From: G965216255 sp965216255
GTDB lineage: Bacteria; Bacteroidota; Rhodothermia; Rhodothermales; Bin80
Assembly: GCA_965216255.1 (NCBI GenBank)
Contig: OZ244148.1
Coordinates: 3,596,001-3,660,000 of the forward strand
Length of the DNA: 64,000 nt
Direction: 5' to 3'
The notes beneath the pieces are model-generated. The model ran no database searches, was not told where the DNA came from, and saw nothing but the letters and a program-made list of their open reading frames with translations. Made by a program: the position numbers and the translations under genes. Shown in pieces: positions 36,357 to 46,991 of the stretch (within the stretch, counting starts at the first letter, position 1; every line of letters begins with the position of its first letter).

Positions 36357-36746
36357 GAGGGATGCGGCCACACAAGAAGTCATATTGTGCTGACTGGGCA
36401 CCAGAATCTTGCGTGCTAGTAGCATGGAGGTGCACCTCACTACTCCACAACGGATCTATACGTTGCGCTACCACACGCCAGAACTGACGCATGGCAAATT
36501 TAGACGCCAGGATTGTGTATCGGTCAAGATTACTAACATGCGCAGCCAGCTAGAGGGATCACATTCAATCAACGTGGAGAATGGGTTCGGAGCGCATTGC
36601 AAGGCCCAATTCCGCGGATAGCCGATTGGTAAGAGTGGCAAGGTTGGTCCCTGTAAAGAGGAATCCAAATGCAACACGTCTGCCATGAGCCCTGACTAGG
36701 ACAAGCGCCTTGTTGTTAGACAGCCGGGTAGCATTTGCCGACTGGC
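36357..36746. other. No gene recognised upstream of susC
   Basis: About 390 bp between the IS3 end and the SusC reading frame. It should have held the promoter of the SusC/SusD operon. No sigma/anti-sigma gene or other regulator is present. Confidence 0.5.
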
Positions 36747-39700
36747 ATGTACGCTTTGCTCTTGTCTCGTGCTCTGCTCACCGCTCCACATGGCAGCGCG
36801 AGGTCAGATAAGCGGCACAGTTACGGATGCTACCACCCTCGAGCCCCTGATTGGCGCCCAAGTTGTAATCTCGGCCCTTACTGTCGGTGCCGCGACGGAT
36901 GCGGAAGGGGAATATGAAATTATTCGTGTACCCGCCGGCACCCACGAAATCCAGGTCCGCTATATAGGGTATCGCACGGCGATCCGGTCCGTCATCGTGA
37001 TGGCAGGACAGCCGCTAGTGATTGATGTGGAATTGCGCCCGACGGCCGTAACCCTGGATGAAGTGGTGGTTACGGGCGCCGGGGGGCCCGTGGAGAGGCG
37101 GAAGCTGGGCAACTCGATTTCCACTCTTTATGCGGCAGCCCTGGAGCATGCACCCATCCAGACTTTTTCCGACGTGCTCCAGGGGCGTGAGCCGGGACTT
37201 GTGGGCTTGCCCTCCAGTGGTCAAACCGGGGAGGGCACACGCATCCGCATCAGGGGCTCGGCAAGTCTCTGCCAAAGCAACGAACCCATCGTATACATTG
37301 ATGGCGTCCGGGTCAATAACGGGCGATGGCTTACGTTCAATCCTGGTGGCTCGCCCTCCCGGCTGGATGACATCAATCCCGATACTATTGAGCGCGTCGA
37401 GATACTGAAGGGGGCAGCGGCCGCCACGCTTTATGGCTCGGAGGCATCTAACGGAGTGATACAGATCTTTACCAAACGCGGCGCGGTGGGCCCGCCGCGG
37501 TTCATGTTCCAGACGCAGCACGCGGCTATTGTCTATCCCTTCGTCATTGACCCCAACGCCGGATTCGCGCGTAGCCGGGCGCAGGCTGACACTATGGCAA
37601 AATGGCTGGGCAGGCCGGGGCTTCAGCCGTACCAACTCGTGGAAGAGCCCTTCATGGAGGACCTCTACGAGACGGGATATGCCCAGACCTATGCCATATC
37701 AGCCAGCGGCGGGGCATCGGGCATGACATATTATGTCGGACTGCGGTGGCAGGATGAAGACGGCCCATTTGGTGGAAAGAATCGGCGCTATCCGGTGGGA
37801 GAGCGGACCATTGCGGAAGACATCATGCGCCGAGTGCAGGCCTCTGCCAGCCTCAACATATTTCCATCAGATCGGCTGCAGTTTCGGGTGACATCCAATT
37901 ATACCAACGCGCACCTCGAGACCCTGCAGTCGAACAACAATATATTTGGGGTCACTTCCATGGCGCAGTCCGGACGACCGGAATGGGTAGCGTACAACAA
38001 CGATGCAGGCTCATCCGGATTTGCGACACTGAACGAGACCATGCAGATGGCGCTTGAGCAAGAGGTACACCGCTTTGTCACCGCTTTCGGCGCGAATTAC
38101 CGGCCGCTCGGGGTGTTGGCATTGGACGCGCCACAGTAGGCGTGGACTTCACCGGCCAGAAAGACACAGACGTGCGGCGCTTCGGATGGAACATAGACGG
38201 ATTCGCCGGCAGCACGCCGGATGGGCGGCGCCTGTACCGCCACACGAGCCGGACGGAAATTACCTACGATGTAAAGGGGACGTTGCAGCACGAATGGTGG
38301 CAATCCATTGAATCCACATTCATTCTTGGATCCCAGGGTTTTATCTCCATGGAGGATGTTCTTCAGGGAGAGGGCGTAGGTTTCCCGGGGCCCGGCTTCA
38401 ATGTGACCGGAGCTGCCCGCGAAGAGGACGTGTTTGAGGCCTTTGAGAAAATCGTCAACGTGGGGGTTTTCTTTCAGGAGCAGGTAGGGATAGGCGGCTT
38501 CCTCTATCTAACCGCAGGAGGCCGGCTTGATGCCAACGCGGCGTTCGGATCCGATTTCTCTACCATATTCTACCCCAAAGTATCCGCGACTTTCATTCCG
38601 TCAGATGCGGCATTCTGGAGTGCCTCCTGGCCAATTTCGTCGCTTCGACTCCGGGCGGCTGTTGGGCAGAGCGGGCTGCAGCCGGGGGCCTTCGATGCGC
38701 TGACCACGTACGGGTCACTATCGTCCGGCACGGGGGCCGGCGTTGTGCCCAGCAACCTGGGCAATCCCAATCTGCAGCCGGAAATCTCTACCGAATGGGA
38801 ACTGGGCATGGAGGCGGGGCTCGCGCAGGATCGGCTAGCCATTGGGGCCACTTACTGGAACCGGGTCGTACGCGACGCACTGGTTGCCCGGCAGTTTCCT
38901 GTCTCCGGTGGGTTTCGTGCTGCGCAGCTTGACAACATAGGAGAACTGCGGGCGAAGGGAGTCGAGCTTGCGGTCCAAGCCCTTGTATACAGTTCGCCTG
39001 CAACAACCATCAGCCTCTTTGCCAACACGGCTTATCTCTGGGAGCGGGTAACGGACATGGGCGGCGCCCCACCCATAAAGGTCGGCGGCAGCTATCCGCG
39101 GTACCGCAACTATCTAGTGTAAGAATTCGCACCGGGGACGAACTTTGGGGCCAAACTCCTGGATGTGCCGGAGGGGTCTTTACCCGTAGGCTATACCGGA
39201 GACGGCAAGCCGGACACGGAAGGCGAGCTGCTGAATCTACTTGGTGATCTTCAGCCGGACGAGGCGCAGCTGCCCAATACCACGGCGCTTGTACTTTTGC
39301 AGCCGAATCCGGCTCCTGCGAGAGGCCTCACTGGCAATTTGTCCCATTTCCTTGGCAAGCCAGCGCCGGACTGGGCCGGCTCTCTTGGTGGATCCGTAAC
39401 ATTAGTGCGGCACTTTACGCTGCGGACGCTCTTTGAGTACAGGGCGGGTCATTTTCATGTCAACAATTTTACCGGAGCATTTCGGCAGGCCAATCCTTCC
39501 ATTGGCCGCAATACTCCGCGGTCGGCGCAGGTAGAGCTGGATTACATCACCGGAGGTACTGACCAGCAAGGCCATCCCCAGAACGACGCGAGCGTGCGTC
39601 TCAATGCCCTGAAGAGTTGGCTCAGTGATGAACTGGCTCTTTCACCGTTTAGTGGGCTCAATGCCATCAAGCCGGCGGATTTTGTGCGTTGGCGTCAAGT

Positions 39701-39941
39701 GAGCCTGACTTATGCTGTGTCGCGGGCCTTCGCACGGCGCGTCCGGCTAAGAAGCCTGGCGATTACGGTTGCCGGACGTAATCTGGCCCTGTGGACGAGG
39801 TACGACGGCGTGGATCCGGAGCTCAATGCGGTGGGTCGAGGCGCCGGAGATGCGCTGGAACAGAACTTTTTGGACGGTGTCGAGGCTTTCGGATTTCCGA
39901 TTCCGCGGCGCTTCCAGTTTACCATGCGACTGGGCTTCTGA
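36747..39941 (+). pseudogene. SusC/RagA-type TonB-dependent outer membrane receptor, broken
   Basis: About 1,060 codons. Carboxypeptidase-like leader domain GQISGTVTDATTLEPLIGAQVVI, then the DEVVVTGAGGPVERRKLGNSIST linker, the plug (RGSASLCQSNEPIVYIDGVRVNNG, IERVEILKGAAAATLYGSEASNGVIQIFTKRG) and the barrel to the terminal RRFQFTMRLGF. Lesions: the leader (MYALLLSRALLTA) is in a different frame from the mature protein near 36800; a frameshift at about 38130 (LALDA to TVGVDF); and an in-frame TAA at 39120-39122 (NYLV, stop, EFAPGTNFG). It would import oligosaccharides or peptides with the adjacent SusD. Both are now disrupted. Confidence 0.9.
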
Positions 39942-39961
39942 GCAACGTAGTGGCAGATAGG

Positions 39962-40155
39962 ATGCCTTTCCTCTTGACGTACGGATGCATTTCTTTCAAG
40001 CCGCAACGGATTGCGATCTGGGTAGCTACCCTCGCGCTAGTGGCTGGCTGCGGCATCCTGGAAGTCGAAAATCCAAACAACCTGTTGGAAGATGACCTGG
40101 CCAATCCGACGGCGGCAGAGCCCATGGCCAATGGCCTGGAAGCCGCCGTTACACG
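39962..40155 (+). pseudogene. SusD-type lipoprotein, N-terminal part
   Basis: Begins 20 bp after susC. The lipoprotein signal IWVATLALVAGC is followed by LEVENPNNLLEDDLANPTAAEPMANGLEAAV, the normal SusD opening. It is cut at codon 65 by IS66 copy C and continues at 42637. Confidence 0.9.
40148..40155. repeat. IS66 copy C target duplication (GTTACACG), left
   Basis: Repeated exactly at 42629-42636. Removing the IS and one repeat restores the SusD frame (EAAVTRALSFVISPYSVGTD). Confidence 0.95.
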
Positions 40156-40241
40156 GTAAGCGTGCGGTGAAACCCATCTGGATAAGGTGACGATTTCTCG
40201 GGAGATTACTCATAGACCCGAGGACTCAAAGCCTGGATGGC

Positions 40242-40541
40242 ATGAGACAGCCCAGACGTACGGCGGAAGAAATGTTTCCGCTGGTGGAACAGTATGAAGA
40301 AAGCAGCCAGACCGCTGCAGCGTTCTGTGCCGAGCGCGGCATCTCGTATGGGCAGCTGCTTTACTGGCGTCGGAAGTATCGCCTGGAGGCTGCGGCAGTG
40401 GACAGCGGCGCCTTTGTGGAGATTGGCCGACCCGTGGCAGGTGAAGAGGCGCAAGTGGAGATCATGTACCCGGGCGGGATACGCGTGCGCCTCTTGGCGC
40501 CGGTATCTGCCTCGTACCTGGCGCAGCTGGTGCAGTCATGA
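40242..40541 (+). CDS. tnpA: IS66 TnpA (copy C)
   Basis: 99 residues, MRQPRRTAEEMFPLVEQYE onwards, with helix-turn-helix AAAFCAERGISYGQLLYWRRKY and tail EEAQVEIMYPGGIRVRLL. Overlaps tnpB by ATGA. Confidence 0.95.
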   Translation: MRQPRRTAEEMFPLVEQYEESSQTAAAFCAERGISYGQLLYWRRKYRLEAAAVDSGAFVEIGRPVAGEEAQVEIMYPGGIRVRLLAPVSASYLAQLVQS

Positions 40542-40885
40542 TCGGACTGGGGCCTTCGCACCGGTATTTCTTTTACCGGCCGCCGGCCGACATGCGCAAG
40601 AGCTTTGACGGCCTGTGCGCCTTGGTGAAAAGCGGCATGAAGCGGGATCCCATGTCGGGGGACGTCTTTGTGTTCGTCAACAGGAGGCGGAGCCATCTGA
40701 AGGCGCTTTCGTGGGACCGAGACGGCTTCGCCTTGTTTTACAAAAGGCTTGAGGCGGGTACGTTTGAGCTGCCGAAAGAGGATATGCCGACGTGGACGCA
40801 GATGGTGATGTTACTGGAGGGAGTGTCGCTGAAGTCCGTAAAATACCGGCGCCGGTATGCGGTTAAGAGCCGGAAATCGGGATAA
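40538..40885 (+). CDS. tnpB: IS66 Orf2-like TnpB (copy C)
   Basis: 115 residues: GLGPSHRYFFYRPPADMRKSF, GDVFVFVNRRRSHLKAL, WDRDGFALFYKRLEAGTFELP. Standard IS66 Orf2 length. Starts within the tnpA stop codon. Confidence 0.95.
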   Translation: MIGLGPSHRYFFYRPPADMRKSFDGLCALVKSGMKRDPMSGDVFVFVNRRRSHLKALSWDRDGFALFYKRLEAGTFELPKEDMPTWTQMVMLLEGVSLKSVKYRRRYAVKSRKSG

Positions 40886-40935
40886 ATAGTATGTGGAAAC
40901 GGGAACAATGCATGTGCAGACGTTGTTGAACAATC

Positions 40936-42510
40936 ATGCAGCCCGAAGCACATTCCTCCCTCTCTTCTGCGGATGTTGAGACCTTCCGTGCGCAGCTTGC
41001 CGCGGTGCTTCAGCAGAACGTCAGCCTGTCCGAGGTAATCAATCAGCTGAGCGAAGAGAACAGCCGGCTGCAGGCGAAATTGGAGAGCAAGGACAAACAG
41101 CTGGCTGAAGCCCTCCGCCTGCTCTTTGGCTCCAGGAGCGAAAGGTATGTACTGGGGCCGGAGGCGCAGCAGGGCCTCTTGTTTGACGACATGGAGGTCG
41201 AGGTGCCCCTGCCGCCCGAGCCCGAGACGGATCAGCCGAAGCGGAAGCGGCGCAAGGCCAAGCGGCGTCCGGACTTCGAGGATCTGCCGGATCACCTGCC
41301 CCGCGAGACGATCGTAATCGAGCCTGAAGAGGACACGACAGGTCTCATTTGCATCGGCATGGAGAAGACGCAGTACCTGGAGATCGTGCCCAGCATGATA
41401 AAGGTGGTCGAGATTCATCGTCCCAAGTACGTGGACCCGACCGATGAGGACAGCGGCGTCATCATCGCCGAGTTGCCTCCGCGGCTGGTGGACAAGGGCA
41501 TGGCCGGACCGGGATTGTTGGCCGATGTGGTGGTTAACAAGTACTGTGACCACTTGCCCCTGTACCGGCAGCAGCAGCGTTTCCGGCGGGAAGGCATTGA
41601 AATTGCCAAGTCCACGCTGGGAGGATGGATAGCGCAGTCGGCGTGGCACCTTGGGCCGCTGTATGATGCACTCAAGCAGGAGGCGCTCTTAAGCGGGTAT
41701 CTGCAGGCGGATGAGACGCGTATCCAGGTCCAGGATCGAAAGAAGAAGGGCAAGACCCATCGGGGTTTTTACTGGGTGTACCATACTCCGGAGCAGAAGC
41801 TGTTTGTGATGGAGTATCGCAAGAGCCGTGCCCGTGCAGGTCCGGTGGCGTTCTTGGGTGGGTATGCGGGAGCGTTGCAGACGGACGGGTATGTGGCCTA
41901 CAACGTCTTCGAAGCGCATCCGTCTATGACGGTCTACGGATGCATGGCGCATGCCCGTCGCAAGTTCTACGACTGTCGTAGCTACGAACCGGAGAAGGCC
42001 GAGCACGTGTTGACAAAGATCAGGCGACTCTACGCCATAGAGCGCAGGCTGCGAGAGGAGGGTGCCAGTGCGGATCGTCGGCGCGAGGTACGTCAGGAAG
42101 AGGCCCGGCCTGTACTGGAAACGCTGAAGCCCTGGCTGGAGGCGAACGGGGGATTGCCCAAGAGTCCTTGGGGCCAGGCGACCAACTATACGCTCGGCCT
42201 TTGGAAAAGGCTGACCCGATACCTGGATGAGGGCCGCGTGGAGCTGGACAATAACCTCATTGAAAATGCCCTGCGGCCGTTGGTTATCGGCCGCAAGAAT
42301 TACCTGTTCGCGGGATCACATGATGCGGCCCAGCGGGCAGCCGTGGTCTATTCGCTACTTGGCACGTGCAAGCTACACGGTGTCAATCCCCAGGAGTGGC
42401 TCACGGACGTGTTCGAGCGCATCCCGACGCATCCGGCCAGGCGCGTAGCTGACCTCTTGCCTCATCATTGGCAGAAGGCACGACAAGCTGACAAAGACAA
42501 GGCGGCATAG
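40936..42510 (+). CDS. tnpC: IS66 transposase TnpC (copy C)
   Basis: 524 residues with the full IS66 layout: N-terminal coiled coil, SRSERYVLGPEAQQGLLFDD, basic linker, YLQADETRIQVQDRKKKGKTH with a catalytic Asp, AGALQTDGYVAYN and NNLIENALRPLVIGRKNYLF with the catalytic Glu. It starts 50 bp after tnpB and ends 118 bp before the right terminus, in TAG. Confidence 0.96.
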   Translation: MQPEAHSSLSSADVETFRAQLAAVLQQNVSLSEVINQLSEENSRLQAKLESKDKQLAEALRLLFGSRSERYVLGPEAQQGLLFDDMEVEVPLPPEPETDQPKRKRRKAKRRPDFEDLPDHLPRETIVIEPEEDTTGLICIGMEKTQYLEIVPSMIKVVEIHRPKYVDPTDEDSGVIIAELPPRLVDKGMAGPGLLADVVVNKYCDHLPLYRQQQRFRREGIEIAKSTLGGWIAQSAWHLGPLYDALKQEALLSGYLQADETRIQVQDRKKKGKTHRGFYWVYHTPEQKLFVMEYRKSRARAGPVAFLGGYAGALQTDGYVAYNVFEAHPSMTVYGCMAHARRKFYDCRSYEPEKAEHVLTKIRRLYAIERRLREEGASADRRREVRQEEARPVLETLKPWLEANGGLPKSPWGQATNYTLGLWKRLTRYLDEGRVELDNNLIENALRPLVIGRKNYLFAGSHDAAQRAAVVYSLLGTCKLHGVNPQEWLTDVFERIPTHPARRVADLLPHHWQKARQADKDKAA

Positions 42511-42636
42511 CTGCCAAGCGCCGAGTGTGCCGGATCCGGCAAGCCCACCTGCTCTCCGCCTTCCAGCCGTCCTGTACCCATCGGCACACCTGTAGCTGCC
42601 GCTGACCTGTACTTCACCGGACGCTTACGTTACACG

Positions 42637-43735
42637 GGCCCTTTCGTTTGTCATTTCACCGTATTCCGTTGGGACGGACGAGTGCATCTGGGTGGGATCA
42701 AGAGATGCCTGGGGACAGCTGGATGCGGGCGTACTGGATTTGCCCGGTAACGAATTCGCCGACCAGGCCTTTCCGTTCGTGGGCGAAGCCCGTTGGATGG
42801 CCGACGAGTTCAGGGGACGCCTGGAACGGCCAGGCACTAACGCCGAGACGCTGGCCCGCGTACACTTGTACCGCGCGATTATCTACACTACGATCGCGGA
42901 CATGTTTGACGACTTCGTCATTGGGTCGAACCGCAGGGAGCCGGCGCCTGCCGTGGGACCTTTCCATATGGATGCACTCTATGACGAAGCACTGGTGTCT
43001 GTTAACAGTGCGCTCGAGCTGGCCCCCGGCGGCGATTTGTCGGTAGCACTGCTCGGCATGAAGGCGCGGGTGCTATTTAGCAAGGCCGTATGGGGGAAAG
43101 TTAATCCGCTTGACACAGCCAGCCCGCTTGTCGGCGCTGGCGCTGTCGAGGCTGCAGCGGCACTTGCGGCCATGGATGGCGACTACCGGTTTTCTCTTGA
43201 AACCGATGGCGGGTTTCAGCTGGAGAGCTACATAGCGGGGTAGATAAATGAGCGCCTGGAATTCACCTTTGCGGATGCCTGGGTTGAGCGGACACCCTCT
43301 GGCAAGAAGGTGGAGTGCGTCACGTATACGGACATGATTACGGGCAGTGTCCACCCATTTCTCGAGGAGTTTATTTCAGACTTTGTAATGGCGCGCCAGT
43401 ATGCGGACTTGCCTATCGTCTCGGCCCGGGAAATGCACCTGATACTGGCGGAAGGTGCGCTGGCCTCCGGTGACAGGGACGGATTCACCCAACACGTCAA
43501 CAACCTTCGCGCTCTGGATGGACTTGCGCCGTACACCGGGCAGGTCGATGCCGGGGTGCTTCTTTTGGAGTCGAGGGCGGTGAACTTGTTCCTGCAGGGT
43601 CGGCGCCTGGCGGATCTCTACCGATTCGGCAAGAGATCGCCGGAGTGGGATGCCGCGTCGTCTGCAATCATGCATACGGGCACTTTTCTGCCCATTACCC
43701 AGATTGAGATTGAGGCGAATCCGCTCTTGAATTGA
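42637..43735 (+). pseudogene. SusD-type lipoprotein, C-terminal part with internal TAG
   Basis: Continues the SusD frame from 40155: RALSFVISPYSVGTDECIWVGSRDAWGQLDAG, TLARVHLYRAIIYTTIADMFDDFVIG (a TPR-like helix pair) and SALELAPGGDLSVALLGMKARVLF. After GGFQLESYIAG an in-frame TAG (43241-43243) interrupts it. The same frame continues with INERLEFTFADAWVERTPSG, ISDFVMARQYADLPIVSAREMHLILAEGAL and the C-terminal NPLLN. SusD proteins sit on the outer membrane and hand ligand to SusC. Confidence 0.9.
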
Positions 43736-43856
43736 CGGGCCGCCCGACTATTGAGCCGAGATGCAGGCCGCGATCCAGTTCCGGTCTGGAGCGTCGGATG
43801 CATGAAGAGGTCGCGCCTTAGCGTGCGCAGGCTGGCTAACCTTCAGGCAGTGGGAT

Positions 43857-44963
43857 TTATTTCTCGTGGAAGTCCTCTACGGCACCTTCGATCTGGCGCA
43901 CGAATACATCCTCGGCACGGTGGACCCAGGCTCTGAAGCGGCTGGCGTCGTAGCGGTACCTGGGTATGAATTCCAACAGTTGGTCCAGTTCAAATTCACC
44001 GGCGCGTATGGCGGCGCCTTCTGCGACGCCGTCCGCTCCGTTGCAGTGATGCTCGAAATGCTTCCGCGTTGGAATCAGCATCAGCGGCTTGCCCAGGTAC
44101 ATGGCCTCTGCCATGGACTCGAAGCCGGAGGTTGTGACCAGTCCCTGACAGCGCGACATCATGTCCAGAAATCTCTTGCCGTGAAGCGGATGAAACGTGA
44201 GCGTGTCGTCATAGTGAAGGGTTGCTGGAGCCTCGGGGCTATTCCAGAAGCAGTGCAGGGTAACGTCAGGGTGATTTTCGTGCCAGCGGATGACGGCATC
44301 CTTGCAGCTATGATGGTACAGGTACAATAGCAGGAAGCGCTCGGCGAGGCCGAACGGCAACATGAAAAGCTCATCCCGCAGAATGGGCGGAACAACGTGA
44401 AGGCTCCGGTGCCCCTCCATCTCTCGCAGGGACAGACCGAGTAGTCGCGTGGCCCCGAGTCCCACTATCCGAGTAAAGAATGCGGTGGCCCTGCGCTGAA
44501 CGTGGAATCCCGGCGGAAATGCGTACTGAGGATGCAAGAACATGAACTGGTGCGCTATCGCCACGACGGGCACGGACAAGCCAAATCTCCTTGCGTACAG
44601 CCCGCAAAGCGGCTCATAGAAGTTGATTACTACGTCCGGTTTCTCCCGCCGGATCTGTGCGTCAATGATTTTGAAGCCTGCATTCAGTTTGTGTAGGCGA
44701 CGGTGATTATAGCTCAGGGTGTCTGCCCAATTGATGGACCGGCTACTATCTCCGATCACAAAGCGGACGCCGTCCATATAGGTAATCGGTGCCCGGACCT
44801 GGTCCACAAAGAATGCCGGGAGGATCTCACTGCCTCCCCGGCTTACGACTACCCTGCAGACGTAATGCCCGGCCCGAACCAGCATGGCACGAAGGGCGAG
44901 TGCTTGCATGAGATGTCCGCGGCCTTCACCTTGGACGACAAACAGGCACCGTAGCGGTGACAT
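43857..44963 (-). CDS. Glycosyltransferase (GT-B fold, MJ1255-like)
   Basis: A 368-residue cytoplasmic or membrane-associated GT-B enzyme. It starts PLRCLFVVQGEGRGHLMQALALRAML, the G-x-GRGH loop of MJ1255/MurG-like transferases. It has HQFMFLHPQYAFPP in the middle and the donor-binding end VTTSGFESMAEAMYLGKPLMLIPTRKHFEHHCNG with the family's conserved Glu. The start is 8 bp after the LpxH-like gene, so the two form an operon, and a role in envelope glycolipid or lipid A decoration is plausible. Sugar and acceptor are unknown. Confidence 0.85.
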   Translation of the reverse strand: MSPLRCLFVVQGEGRGHLMQALALRAMLVRAGHYVCRVVVSRGGSEILPAFFVDQVRAPITYMDGVRFVIGDSSRSINWADTLSYNHRRLHKLNAGFKIIDAQIRREKPDVVINFYEPLCGLYARRFGLSVPVVAIAHQFMFLHPQYAFPPGFHVQRRATAFFTRIVGLGATRLLGLSLREMEGHRSLHVVPPILRDELFMLPFGLAERFLLLYLYHHSCKDAVIRWHENHPDVTLHCFWNSPEAPATLHYDDTLTFHPLHGKRFLDMMSRCQGLVTTSGFESMAEAMYLGKPLMLIPTRKHFEHHCNGADGVAEGAAIRAGEFELDQLLEFIPRYRYDASRFRAWVHRAEDVFVRQIEGAVEDFHEK

Positions 44964-44971
44964 GGTGCAGG

Positions 44972-45793
44972 CTATGTTAAGGCAGGATTGGCCTGCAGGA
45001 CCGGGCGCTTGTGACCATTCCTGCGCACCGGCCCGGGGCGGGTCCTACGTCCGATCTCGGCCCATCGAATGAGCTCAAGCCTGCCATCGAAATGCTCTAC
45101 CAGCGCTGTGCAGTTCTCAACCCAGTCACCGGCATTGGCGTAAATACAATCTTCAATCGAACGGATCTCCGGGTAATGAATGTGTCCGCAAACGATTCCG
45201 TCCGCTTTGTACGTGCGTGCCGTCTGGACCATGTTGGCCTCGAAATTGGCTATGAACTGTACCGCACGCTTGGTCTTGTACTTCAGATACGCGGATAGCG
45301 ACCAGTACGGCAGCCCCAGCCGGGATCGCGCAAAGCTTACTAGGCGGTTGAGCTTCAATAACCATCTGTAGGCTCTGGAGCCCAGCACAGAAAGCCATCT
45401 TGCGCGCCGGATAACTCCGTCAAACAAGTCGCCGTGAAGTACGAGCATCTTCCGCCCGTCGGCCAGCGTGTGTACGACCTCGGATTCAACCCTGACTTGT
45501 CCAAAGCTGAGCCCGGAATAGTCATGGGCGAATTCGTCGTGATTGCCGGGCAGATAAACGACCTCGGTTCCCTTGCGGGCCTTCCTCAGAATCTTCTGAA
45601 TCACGTCGTTATGCAACTGGCTCCAGTTCCAGGAGCGTGCCAGGGCCCATCCGTCTATGACATCACCGACCAGATAGAGGGTTTCTGATTCATTGTGGCG
45701 CAGAAAATCGAGGAGGAAGCTGGCCTTGCACTCGCGCGTACCAAGGTGAAAATCAGAGAGCCATATGGTGCGGTAAAGATTCGTTGACAGCAT
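44972..45793 (-). CDS. LpxH-like UDP-2,3-diacylglucosamine diphosphatase/metallophosphatase
   Basis: A 273-residue calcineurin-like phosphoesterase with every metal motif in order: WLSDFHLGTRE, YLVGDVIDGW, YLPGNHDEFAHDYSG, LVLHGDLFDG and GIVCGHIHYPEI. The length and the AGDWVENCTALVEH end fit LpxH-like and UDP-diacylglucosamine pyrophosphatase-type proteins, which act on the cytoplasmic face in lipid A synthesis. The start at 45793 (MLSTNLYRTIWLSD) is preferred to one 15 bp upstream. First gene of an operon with the glycosyltransferase. Whether it is the true LpxH or a paralogue cannot be told here. Confidence 0.88.
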   Translation of the reverse strand: MLSTNLYRTIWLSDFHLGTRECKASFLLDFLRHNESETLYLVGDVIDGWALARSWNWSQLHNDVIQKILRKARKGTEVVYLPGNHDEFAHDYSGLSFGQVRVESEVVHTLADGRKMLVLHGDLFDGVIRRARWLSVLGSRAYRWLLKLNRLVSFARSRLGLPYWSLSAYLKYKTKRAVQFIANFEANMVQTARTYKADGIVCGHIHYPEIRSIEDCIYANAGDWVENCTALVEHFDGRLELIRWAEIGRRTRPGPVRRNGHKRPVLQANPALT

Positions 45794-46343
45794 ATCTGGC
45801 GGTAACATCTGGGCAATTCAGGAAAATTCAAGTAGCATAGGATTGTCAAATCCTGGTCATGTTAGTTTCATGTGAGGAATCGGCGCAAAGCGTTTGAATA
45901 GACTCGTTTGGGCTGCCGTCGGCTTTGGCTCCAAAGTCAAATGGGAGTGCAGGTTCCTCGGTGATATGCGGAACGGGCAATGCCGTGCCTATATGCGGTT
46001 CTTACGGGGCATTAAAGGCGTGATCATGACACAGGATGATTAGTATAGCGCGCGGGCACCCAGCCATATACTCCCCAACATAAATTTCTGGTGGAATTGG
46101 ACGGCCGTCGAGTGTTTATCGTCAACCTTTACCAGGGCAGCGCCAATTGCCGTGGTGTGAAGAAGGCCGCGATATTCGAGACGGAAAAGGGCGCGCTGGA
46201 TCAATGGACGCAACTGTCCCATCGGGATTTATAGCATTGTCTCTCGGATCAGGCCACCTGGCGGGGCCTGAGGCTCTGCAGGTTGCCAGTCAGTGATTTT
46301 CTGTGGCAATCCCTCCAGTGCGAATACCCACAGGCCTGGAAAA
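45794..46343. other. Mostly non-coding; possible short ORF remnant
   Basis: 550 bp. On the plus strand at about 46091-46235 a frame without a good start reads VELDGRRVFIVNLYQGSA, then CRGVKKAAIFETEKGALDQW and a TAG. It looks protein-like but I recognise no family and it may be a remnant. Nothing else is supported. Confidence 0.35.
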
Positions 46344-46979
46344 CTAGTCCAGAATTACGTAGCGCTCGAGCCGGGCTACTTCCTCTTCGCTGACGTATTT
46401 GCCAATCTCTCGCCGGAAGCGCTCGATTTTGTCGTAGGGGCGGTATTCCTTGAATTCACGCAGCATACGGCTACCTACTCCGGGAATGCTCAGGATGTCC
46501 TCGTCGGAAGCCGTGTTCAGGTTTATGGGTACGAATACGTACTGCTCAAGACGGGCCAATTCGTCGTCATCCACGTATTTGCCTATCTCCCGCCGAAACT
46601 GGGCCAAAGCCCGGTAAGGCCGGTATTCGTCAAATTCATAAGCCATACGGTCTCCGACGCCGGGCACCATCAGGATTTCCTCGCGCGAGGCGGTATTGAG
46701 GTTTATAGGGATAAACAGATCCACGAACAGCTCCTGACGCTGCTCCGCCGTCAGTGAGTCCCCGATGTGTGCACTAAACGCTGTTTGGCTCAAGAAAGGG
46801 CGCGAGGCCAATATGCTGACCACGAGGCTATCGCTAAGGTGGGGTTGCTCCTGCAGCGCCTCTTCGCCGGCCTGATTAGGGTTGAGCACATCGGTGTTGT
46901 TGCCAACCTGGCTGACGGCCAGTCCAGGTACGGCACAGAGCAGGGCTACCAGGATTGGAAATAGGGTGCGTCGCTTCAT
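46344..46979 (-). CDS. Exported helix-hairpin-helix (ComEA-like) protein with two repeats
   Basis: 211 residues with a signal peptide (RTLFPILVALLCAVPGLAVS). Two near-identical helix-hairpin-helix units follow: INLNTASREEILMVPGVGDRMAYEFDEYRPY and INLNTASDEDILSIPGVGSRMLREFKEYRPY, each trailed by FRREIGKYV and an ARLEQYV/ARLERYV helix. ComEA-type units bind DNA non-specifically, so a periplasmic DNA-binding or uptake role is possible. Many Bacteroidota have such proteins without known function. Thirteen bp downstream of the membrane protein gene. Confidence 0.88.
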   Translation of the reverse strand: MKRRTLFPILVALLCAVPGLAVSQVGNNTDVLNPNQAGEEALQEQPHLSDSLVVSILASRPFLSQTAFSAHIGDSLTAEQRQELFVDLFIPINLNTASREEILMVPGVGDRMAYEFDEYRPYRALAQFRREIGKYVDDDELARLEQYVFVPINLNTASDEDILSIPGVGSRMLREFKEYRPYDKIERFRREIGKYVSEEEVARLERYVILD

Positions 46980-46991
46980 GGTGGCTAAGGT

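Larger units (their letters stand above)
40156..42628 (+). mobile_element. IS66 family element, copy C (complete)
   Basis: A clean 2,473-bp element, ends GTAAGCGTGCGGTGAA and TTCACCGGACGCTTAC, with 8-bp duplication GTTACACG. All three genes are intact and translation coupling is preserved. It serves as reference for copies A and B. Inserted in the SusD gene. Confidence 0.96.
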
